Source of the DNA: an uncultured Flavobacteriales bacterium
Lineage (GTDB): Bacteria > Bacteroidota > Bacteroidia > Flavobacteriales > Crocinitomicaceae
DNA: 5,054 bases
Direction of reading: 5' to 3'
NCBI GenBank assembly: GCA_946886545.1
Contig: CAMPIU010000259.1
Coordinates: 1-5,054, forward strand
Position 1 is the first letter of the stretch; the number at the start of each line of letters is the position of its first letter. Below, piece after piece: positions 1 through 5,054 of this stretch. The notes below the pieces were generated by a model. It ran no database searches. It was not told the DNA's origin and worked only from the letters and a program-made list of their open reading frames with translations. The translations under genes and the position numbers were made by a program.

Positions 1-81
1 ATTAAAAAATGAATACCCAAATCTATATCCTTTATTGTAACCACCCATACAAAACTCACTTTCTTTAAAAGCATTTAATAC

Positions 82-89
82 TATTTTTA
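82..89 (+). promoter_or_regulatory. Possible Bacteroidota -7 promoter element
   Basis: TATTTTTA matches the Bacteroidota -7 consensus TAnnTTTG at seven of eight positions and lies 27 bases before the barrel-gene ATG. I find no convincing TTTG -33 element about 19-21 bases upstream (only T-rich sequence near 59-66), so this is a weak candidate in an AT-rich leader where such matches arise by chance. No Shine-Dalgarno sequence precedes the ATG at 116, which is common in this phylum. Nothing else is recognisable in bases 1-115. Confidence 0.2.
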
Positions 90-115
90 CACCTTTCAAA
101 ACTGATCTCAATCCA

Positions 116-2569
116 ATGATTCGAACTCTCGGCTTTATTTGCTTCATTTTTCTTTCATCTAATTTGTTGGGTCAATCACAATGGATCCGGTTTTCCCTAA
201 ACGGAAAGGATATTCCATGTGAAGAGGTGTCAAAACAATTAATTATTTCCACAAAAATCGATGGGAAAGACAGTGTTTTGAAAAAGGAGGCGTTTTCAAG
301 CTGTCAACAAATTATTGAGATTCCTAAGGTTACAGGTGTTTATTCTTTTACGATCCAAACACAGTTGTACCAACCGATTTTATTGAGTTTTGAAATAAAG
401 GAATCTACTGCAGATACTATTCAATTGGGAAATTTGTTTTTGAAAGAACCGGTTTCTAATCTGGATGAGGTGACGATCACCGGAGTTCAGCGAAAATTTA
501 TTGAGATCGAAGCGGATAAAACCACCTTAACGGTAAAAGACAATCCGGTTTTATCTATCAGCAGTATTTACGACGCTATTTTGAAAGTTCCGGGAGTAAT
601 GCCTTATCCCGGAGGCGGATTCGCAATCGGCGGGCAGTTGGCGGCTGTTTATTTCGAAGGAGTTCCAAGCAGTTTATCGACCGATGATTTAATGAATCTG
701 CTGAAAAGTTTACCGGCAAATTCGGTTGAAACAATTGAAATCATTTCCAATCCCGGTGCTTCTTTTGATGCGAATGTGAGCGGAGCGGTGATCAACATCA
801 ACAGCATCGGGAAAGCAACTAAGTGGCTTTCCGGAACGGTTACTTTGAATTACGGTTTGAATCAGAATCATAAACTTTCTCCTTCGATTGTACTGAACGG
901 AAGGCAATCTAAATGGAGCTGGCAGTTTCAAACCGGATATTCTTATAACGAACGGTCGAGCAGAGATACCTCAGAACGCGTATTTAATTCATTCGATCCA
1001 CTGATTGCATTAAACTCGGACCGAAAGGAGCAAACCCGGAACAGTTATTATTATTTTAAACCATCCGTGACTCTGAATTTATCAAAGCGTTCTACTTTGA
1101 TCCTGAACTATAACGGATCTTACGGAGATAACCTGATTAGGGGAACTTCGTTTACGGGAAGCCAATCCATTGTGCCTGCCGTCGAACTTCAAACGAATTA
1201 TAATTCCCGGAACTATGGAATAGGAAATGAAGGAATTTTAAAGTTCAGACAGGAATTTGATACCTTGAAACGGGTCCTGAATGTAACTGCGTTTTATTCT
1301 AATTATCAGAATACGTCGAAAAGAAATAATATCCAGCGTATTTCTGCCACGGAAGATTATAGTATCCTGGATTATTTCATGAATATCAACCGTTTTTATA
1401 TGAGGGCGGATGCCGAAATTCCTTTTGAAAAAATCAAATTCTATCTGAATGCGGGATTGAAGTATAGTTTCATGCACGTTGATAATACCGGCTCGTACAA
1501 TTTGAATAATTCCTCTCAGGATATTTTTGATAATCCGTTTTATAGCTCTGTGATTGATTTTGATTACTCAGAAGACAACACTGCTGCTTATGTTGATTTA
1601 AAAAAGAAACTGGGAAAAAAAGTGTCAATCGGGGCAGGCTTGCGGGCAGAAAACTTCAGGTTAGACCGAACTTCCAATGTTTCTGCTTCTGCTGCGAATA
1701 ATTATTTCAATTTATTTCCATCCTTCAATGCCATTTACCGTATGAATTCACTGGTGAATGTTATAGGAACCTATTCCCGGAAAATCGGGATCCCGAATTT
1801 TAATCAGTTCGATCCGAATAATTCCGGATACTATGATTCATATACTTCCTCAAGCGGAAATACGCAACTGAAGCCCAATTTTTATGACAATGCACAGTTC
1901 AAGATCACATTTTTTGATTATGCGCAATTATCGGTCAATTTCACACATTCCCAATTTTTAAATCTGAACGAAGTGGTGGTTCAACCCAATTCGGTACAAA
2001 CGGTTCAGACTTATCGCACCTACAGTAATGTAAACTCGCTCAACTACTTTTTTGCACTTCCCGTGCCGTTCGTGTTGTTTACCAAAGGACTGAAGTTTAT
2101 GGATGAACCTGTTGATGTGGAGAAAATGTCCTTTTTATATATCTACAGTTCATTTACCAAAACGAGTATTGCCAACTACAATTATGTAAATCCGAATAAA
2201 GGAATGTGGACATTGGGAGTATATTCACAATTTATTTTGCCATGGAAGATCCGGATGAATATGGAGTACTATATTGCCGGCAAAGGAAATTATCAGATCT
2301 ATGAATTCGTGAGAAACCGTTCGGCATTTGATATCACTTTAAGCAGAGAGTTTCAGGACAAAAAATGGAGGACTTCGATTTCCTTCGAAGATATTTTCAA
2401 TACAGACCAAAGTAATACCCGTGTTTCCTTCCCGAATATTCACATGAACAGTTATTCCAAACAAGACACCCGAATTATCCGGTTTAAACTTTCCTATTCA
2501 TTCGGAAAGGTGGAGAAGAATGATTCAGAAGGCTTGAATTTGCCAAACGGCGCCGGTCAGGGAGAATAA
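116..2569 (+). CDS. Outer-membrane beta-barrel family protein (TonB-dependent receptor-like, plug plus OMP_b-brl_3 type barrel)
   Basis: This is a complete 817-residue protein that should sit in the outer membrane. Residues 1 to about 20 form a signal peptide: a basic MIRT start, a hydrophobic core, and likely cleavage near LLGQ/SQ. Residues about 22-110 form a beta-rich periplasmic domain resembling the regulatory-like domain usual in this family, ending in LFLKEPVSNLDEVTITG. Residues about 116-228 are a plug domain, with ILKVPGVMPYPGGG at 155-168, a YFEGVP segment, and IEIISNPGASFDANVSGAVINI at 207-228. The remainder is alternating aromatic barrel strands, including YSRKIGIPNFNQFDP and GNTQLKPNF, which resemble conserved barrel motifs. 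The last strand is IIRFKLSYSFGKVE at 787-800, followed by a 17-residue polar tail. The 116 ATG is chosen because it opens the signal peptide. Family membership is clear. The substrate is unknown: no SusD partner or TonB gene is adjacent, so transport may not be its job. Confidence 0.88.
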   Translation: MIRTLGFICFIFLSSNLLGQSQWIRFSLNGKDIPCEEVSKQLIISTKIDGKDSVLKKEAFSSCQQIIEIPKVTGVYSFTIQTQLYQPILLSFEIKESTADTIQLGNLFLKEPVSNLDEVTITGVQRKFIEIEADKTTLTVKDNPVLSISSIYDAILKVPGVMPYPGGGFAIGGQLAAVYFEGVPSSLSTDDLMNLLKSLPANSVETIEIISNPGASFDANVSGAVININSIGKATKWLSGTVTLNYGLNQNHKLSPSIVLNGRQSKWSWQFQTGYSYNERSSRDTSERVFNSFDPLIALNSDRKEQTRNSYYYFKPSVTLNLSKRSTLILNYNGSYGDNLIRGTSFTGSQSIVPAVELQTNYNSRNYGIGNEGILKFRQEFDTLKRVLNVTAFYSNYQNTSKRNNIQRISATEDYSILDYFMNINRFYMRADAEIPFEKIKFYLNAGLKYSFMHVDNTGSYNLNNSSQDIFDNPFYSSVIDFDYSEDNTAAYVDLKKKLGKKVSIGAGLRAENFRLDRTSNVSASAANNYFNLFPSFNAIYRMNSLVNVIGTYSRKIGIPNFNQFDPNNSGYYDSYTSSSGNTQLKPNFYDNAQFKITFFDYAQLSVNFTHSQFLNLNEVVVQPNSVQTVQTYRTYSNVNSLNYFFALPVPFVLFTKGLKFMDEPVDVEKMSFLYIYSSFTKTSIANYNYVNPNKGMWTLGVYSQFILPWKIRMNMEYYIAGKGNYQIYEFVRNRSAFDITLSREFQDKKWRTSISFEDIFNTDQSNTRVSFPNIHMNSYSKQDTRIIRFKLSYSFGKVEKNDSEGLNLPNGAGQGE

Positions 2570-2608
2570 AAAACTGGTAGGAATTCTGAATGTTTGTGTG
2601 TGAGTTGG

Positions 2609-2660
2609 TCACAGATTCGCAGAATTTTTATGGCGCTTACCAGTGGGAATTATGTACTTT
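2609..2660 (+). repeat. Intergenic repeat copy A
   Basis: This is the first of four related units. Each unit reads YCACARATkCrC, then an A/T-rich stretch of about 10 bases, then a core like GGCGCTTACCAGT; copies A and C continue to TTATGTACTT. Bases 2634-2659 are the inverted counterpart of 2887-2912 in copy C, with 24 of 26 bases matching by my count. The leading part, CACAGATTCGC, is a diverged version of the CACAAATGCGC and CACAGATGCAC seen in copies C and B. Confidence 0.6.
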
Positions 2661-2702
2661 AAACAGGTGGTTCCAAAATATCTCTGGGTGCTTCATCATT
2701 TC

Positions 2703-2722
2703 AGTGCCTGCCAGCAGGCACT
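2703..2722 (+). terminator. Palindrome, possible terminator of the barrel gene
   Basis: This is a perfect inverted repeat with 9-base arms AGTGCCTGC and GCAGGCACT around CA. As RNA it would fold as an 8-bp stem with a CCAG loop. It is followed on the + strand by CTTTATCTTTT, a broken T-tract that would suit intrinsic termination of the gene ending at 2569. The 133-base distance from the stop codon and the interrupted T-tract keep this tentative. It could instead be part of the repeat cluster, as repeat copy D begins 12 bases later. Confidence 0.35.
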
Positions 2723-2733
2723 CTTTATCTTTT

Positions 2734-2775
2734 CCACAAATGCACAAATTAACTGCTCGGCTACCGCACTCGCTT
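2734..2775 (+). repeat. Intergenic repeat copy D (left half of a near-palindrome)
   Basis: It begins CCACAAATGCAC and continues through CTCGGCTACCGCACTCGC, a degenerate version of the GGCGCTTACCAGTCGCC core. With copy B it forms a near-palindrome over 2730-2823 centred on CTTAAG at 2773-2778. The outer arms 2730-2745 and 2808-2823 match at 14 of 16 positions. Confidence 0.55.
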
Positions 2776-2820
2776 AAGTGGCGACTGGTAAGCGCCACAA
2801 ATAATCAGTGCATCTGTGGG
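2776..2820 (-). repeat. Intergenic repeat copy B (right half of a near-palindrome)
   Basis: Read on the minus strand it starts CCCACAGATGCAC, followed by an A/T-rich spacer and the core GTGGCGCTTACCAGTCGCC. The core is shared with copy A on the opposite strand, and the start is shared with copies C and D. It abuts copy D head to head, so the pair could fold into one long imperfect hairpin if transcribed from either side. Confidence 0.55.
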
Positions 2821-2885
2821 AAATTATCACTTAGATTCTTGGAGAAGATTTTTCTAAAATAACCTATTTCATAAGTTACCTGTGT

Positions 2886-2938
2886 TAAGTACATAACTCC
2901 CACTGGTAGGCGACCCTTAACATTAGCGCATTTGTGGG
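2886..2938 (-). repeat. Intergenic repeat copy C
   Basis: On the minus strand it reads CCCACAAATGCGC, an A/T-rich spacer, CGCCTACCAGTGGGA, then TTATGTACTTA. It is the inverted partner of copy A, so A and C enclose the convergent D/B pair symmetrically. Its CCCACAAATG end directly follows the T-tract of the leuS terminator. Confidence 0.6.
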
Positions 2939-2975
2939 AAAAGAAAAACGTGGGATGATTTATCGTCCCACGTTT
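2939..2975 (-). terminator. Intrinsic terminator of leuS
   Basis: Bases 2946-2955 (AAACGTGGGA) pair perfectly with 2966-2975. The stem extends inward by one G-U-type position and two more pairs to a 4-base loop at 2959-2962. On the minus strand the stem is followed by TTTTTCTTTT (2948 down to 2939), as expected of a Rho-independent terminator. It starts 24 bases after the leuS stop codon. The plus-strand side has only a short T run, so it should act mainly on leuS. Confidence 0.85.
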
Positions 2976-2999
2976 CAGTTATGAATTTCTGCGAATGGT

Positions 3000-5054
3000 T
3001 TATACCACTATATTCACGATTCTTCCAGGAACCACAATCATTTTTTTCGGAGCTTTTCCTTCCAGCCATTTCTGTGCTTCCGGCATTGCCAAAACCGCTT
3101 CTTCTACTTCTTTCGCAGAGAAAGTTGTCGGGAATTCTGCGTTAAATCGCATTTTTCCATTAAAAGATACCGGATAAACCGTATTCGCTTCTACCAGCAT
3201 CTCCGGATCGAAGGCCGGGAACCGAGCCGTAGAAACAGTTCCTGCCTGGTGACCAATGGCTTCCCACAATTCTTCTGCAGCATGCGGCGCGTAAGGCGCT
3301 AAAAGAACAATCACCTGTTCCAGTACTTCTTTCGAGTGACATTTTTGTTCCGTCAGTTCGTTTACGCAGATCATTAAGTTTGAAACGTTCGTATTGAAGG
3401 CATAACGCTCCAAATCGTCTTCCACTTTTTTAATGGTTTTATGTAATGTCTTCAGGGAAGCTTTGTCAGCAGGTGTATCTGTTACGATCAATTTTCCATC
3501 TTCATAGAACAAACGCCACAGTTTACGCAGGAAGTTGTGCACTCCGGAAATTCCTTTTGTATCCCAAGGCTTCGTTTGCTCCAAAGGACCTAAAAACATT
3601 TCGTACATACGCAGCGTATCTGCTCCGAATTTCTCTACCAATTCATCCGGCGTTTGCACGTTGAATTTGGATTTGGACATTTTTTCGACTTCAGAACCGC
3701 AGATATACGTTCCGTCTTCAAGCAGAAACTCTACATTGTTATACTCTTCTCGCGATTTTCGAAAAGCTTCGGTATCTAATATATCATTGTCTACAATTGA
3801 TATGTCTACATGTCTTTTTTGTGTAAATAGTAGTTGAATATTATCTGTTGTAATTTCATTAAGGTTGTTGAACAAACTTCCAGGTCTAATTAGACCCATT
3901 TCAAGATATTTCTCCAAAAATGGTTTAGGATCAAAATTTTCGAAGTTTTCATGAATGTTTTTTGATACAAGAACTTTGTTGCTGATTAAAAAATCAAGCA
4001 AATCGTCATGTTCATCTTCTATTTTCCCATCAACTTTTGGTGCAATATGATATAAATAAACAAAACTACTTCTCCCCAAAATCATCCCCTGGTTGATCAT
4101 TTTCTTGAACGGCTCATCAAAGGAAATGTATCCCATATCGTACAGGAATTTACACCAGAAACGCGAGTACAACAAGTGGCCCGTTGCATGCTCAGAACCT
4201 CCGATATACAAATCCACCTGGTTCCAGTAATCTGCTTTTTCTTTCGAAACGAATTCCTGCTCATTATGCGGATCCATGTAACGCAGGAAGTAGAATGAAC
4301 TTCCGGCCCAACCCGGCATGGTGTTGTATTCCATGCGGTCGCCTTCGGAGTATTTCCACGCACTTTTTTCAGCACGTGCCAATGGCGGTTCGCCGTCTTC
4401 TGTCGGCAAATATTTATCTACTTCCGGTAATTCGATCGGCAGATGTGCATCGTCAACCAAATATGGAATGTCGTTCTTATAATAAACCGGGAAAGGTTCG
4501 CCCCAATAGCGCTGACGGGAGAAAATCGCATCGCGCAGTCGATAGTTGGTTTTTCCTTTTCCTAAGCCTTGTTCTTCAATTTTTGCAATCGCAGCTTTCA
4601 TGGCTTCTTTTACAGAAAGTCCGCTTAGAAAACCGGAGTCAGTAATCGTTCCTTCTTTCTCGGAATAAGCTCCTTCGGAAATATCGATGTTCTCAAAGAT
4701 GTTTTTGATCGGAATATTGAAATGTTTCGCAAAATCCCAATCGCGCTGATCGCCACAAGGAACGGCCATAACCGCACCTGTTCCATAGGAAGCCAATACG
4801 TAATCTCCGATCCAAACCGGAATTTTCTCTCCCGAAAACGGGTGAATGGCATACGCTCCGGTAAACTGACCCGTTATGTTTTTCACATCAGCCTGTCTGT
4901 CGCGCTCCGATTTCAGGGAAGCAGCAGTTTTGTATGCTTCAATTGCATCCTTGTATTCTGCAGTTGTGATTTCGTCAACTAAGGGATGTTCCGGTGCCAA
5001 AACCATGAACGAAACCCCAAAGATTGTATCAGGTCGGGTAGTGAATACTTCGAT
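3000..5054 (-). CDS. leuS: Leucyl-tRNA synthetase, C-terminal part (5' end outside the window)
   Basis: This class I synthetase attaches leucine to tRNA-Leu in the cytoplasm. The frame stays open to base 5054, giving 684 visible codons. The Met codon at 5004-5006 is internal, because the preceding residues IEVFTTRPDTIFGVSF are the conserved threonine-rich start of the CP1 editing domain. In visible numbering, the editing motif GTGAVMAVPCGDQRD is at 91-105 and carries the conserved Asp that binds the mischarged amino acid. Catalytic-domain segments follow: RLRDAIFSRQRYWGEP at 172-187, WAGSSFYFLRYMDP at 249-262, and YIGGSEHATGHLLYSRFW at 283-300. The leucine-specific domain is about 326-457, KMSKS is 458-462, the anticodon-binding helical domain is about 500-625, and the C-terminal domain ends KKMIVVPGRIVNIVV. 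The HIGH motif and roughly 250-290 residues should lie upstream, outside the window. The stop is TAA at 3002-3000, followed by a strong terminator. The leucine-specific part is unusually long and AT-rich. Confidence 0.97.
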   Translation of the reverse strand: MEVFTTRPDTIFGVSFMVLAPEHPLVDEITTAEYKDAIEAYKTAASLKSERDRQADVKNITGQFTGAYAIHPFSGEKIPVWIGDYVLASYGTGAVMAVPCGDQRDWDFAKHFNIPIKNIFENIDISEGAYSEKEGTITDSGFLSGLSVKEAMKAAIAKIEEQGLGKGKTNYRLRDAIFSRQRYWGEPFPVYYKNDIPYLVDDAHLPIELPEVDKYLPTEDGEPPLARAEKSAWKYSEGDRMEYNTMPGWAGSSFYFLRYMDPHNEQEFVSKEKADYWNQVDLYIGGSEHATGHLLYSRFWCKFLYDMGYISFDEPFKKMINQGMILGRSSFVYLYHIAPKVDGKIEDEHDDLLDFLISNKVLVSKNIHENFENFDPKPFLEKYLEMGLIRPGSLFNNLNEITTDNIQLLFTQKRHVDISIVDNDILDTEAFRKSREEYNNVEFLLEDGTYICGSEVEKMSKSKFNVQTPDELVEKFGADTLRMYEMFLGPLEQTKPWDTKGISGVHNFLRKLWRLFYEDGKLIVTDTPADKASLKTLHKTIKKVEDDLERYAFNTNVSNLMICVNELTEQKCHSKEVLEQVIVLLAPYAPHAAEELWEAIGHQAGTVSTARFPAFDPEMLVEANTVYPVSFNGKMRFNAEFPTTFSAKEVEEAVLAMPEAQKWLEGKAPKKMIVVPGRIVNIVV
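3813..4055 (-). other. AT-rich extension in the LeuRS leucine-specific domain
   Basis: About 81 codons lie between the conserved GMILGRSSFVY (before) and HVDISIVDND (after) segments of LeuRS. From memory, related Bacteroidota enzymes have about 25-30 residues here, so roughly 50 residues look extra. The segment is acidic and helical in character (KIEDEHDDLLDFLI, then FDPKPFLEKYLEMGLI). By hand count, bases 3781-4080 are 86/300 G+C (about 29%), against about 37-50% in the 60-base blocks counted on either side. The frame is intact through it and KMSKS follows normally, so the enzyme is presumably functional. No intein or other mobile-element signature is visible. Confidence 0.6.

Larger units (their letters stand above)
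2570..2999. other. Non-coding spacer between convergent genes
   Basis: These 430 bases separate the stop codons of two convergent genes. The content is a cluster of diverged inverted repeats (2609-2660, 2734-2775, 2776-2820, 2886-2938) and two hairpins (2703-2722 and 2946-2975). The stretches 2661-2702 and 2821-2885 contain nothing I recognise. An open frame at 2590-2862 runs through three of the repeat copies, has no family-like features and no ribosome binding site, and is not supported as a gene. Confidence 0.75.

Noticed and set aside
2590..2862. 90-residue open frame in the spacer
   Set aside because: It runs through three repeat copies and the 2703-2722 palindrome, lacks a ribosome binding site and shows no domain-like pattern. 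It is best explained by chance.
3535..3837. 100-residue open frame on the plus strand
   Set aside because: It is antisense to the KMSKS region of leuS, with no signal of its own.
3813..4055. Intein or transposon inside leuS
   Set aside because: No splicing-type Cys/Ser start with a His-Asn end, no terminal repeats, and too short for an intein. The reading frame passes through as ordinary protein sequence.
4184..4645. 153-residue open frame on the plus strand
   Set aside because: It lies wholly antisense to strongly conserved LeuRS catalytic-domain sequence and its translation looks like a shadow frame.
4740..4772. VPCGDQRD instead of the VPGHDQRD seen in E. coli LeuRS
   Set aside because: From general knowledge this Cys-Gly variant is usual in Bacteroidota LeuRS, and the key Asp residues are retained, so it is not an editing defect.
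4992..5006. leuS start at the Met codon at 5006
   Set aside because: The sixteen codons to the window edge encode the conserved TTRPDTIFG editing-domain motif in the same frame, so this Met is internal and the gene continues beyond 5054.

Overview
The window comes from a member of the Bacteroidota, most likely a flavobacterium-like lineage. The evidence is an outer-membrane beta-barrel protein with the plug and barrel architecture typical of that phylum, and a leucyl-tRNA synthetase with Bacteroidota-style motifs (a VPCGDQRD editing loop and a long segment before KMSKS). There is also no Shine-Dalgarno sequence at the one visible gene start. Base composition is moderately AT-rich. A closer placement, such as Crocinitomicaceae/Fluviicola-like, is a guess.

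Layout: bases 1-115 are a leader with at most a weak promoter. Bases 116-2569 (+) encode a complete 817-residue TonB-receptor-like outer-membrane barrel protein. Bases 2570-2999 are a non-coding spacer between convergent genes. It holds four diverged copies of a roughly 45-55 bp repeat (two forward, then two reversed), a terminator-like palindrome on the barrel-gene side, and a strong intrinsic terminator for the opposite gene. Bases 3000-5054 (-) are the C-terminal 684 codons of leuS, whose start lies beyond the right edge.

The two genes are convergent and show no functional link: one is a cell-envelope protein, the other a housekeeping translation enzyme. The least ordinary parts are two. 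The first is an AT-rich, apparently enlarged leucine-specific segment inside leuS (about 3813-4055). The second is the nested inverted repeat cluster in the spacer, where two copies directly follow hairpin-plus-T-tract structures. I see no defence system, CRISPR array, tRNA, rRNA or transposase gene here.
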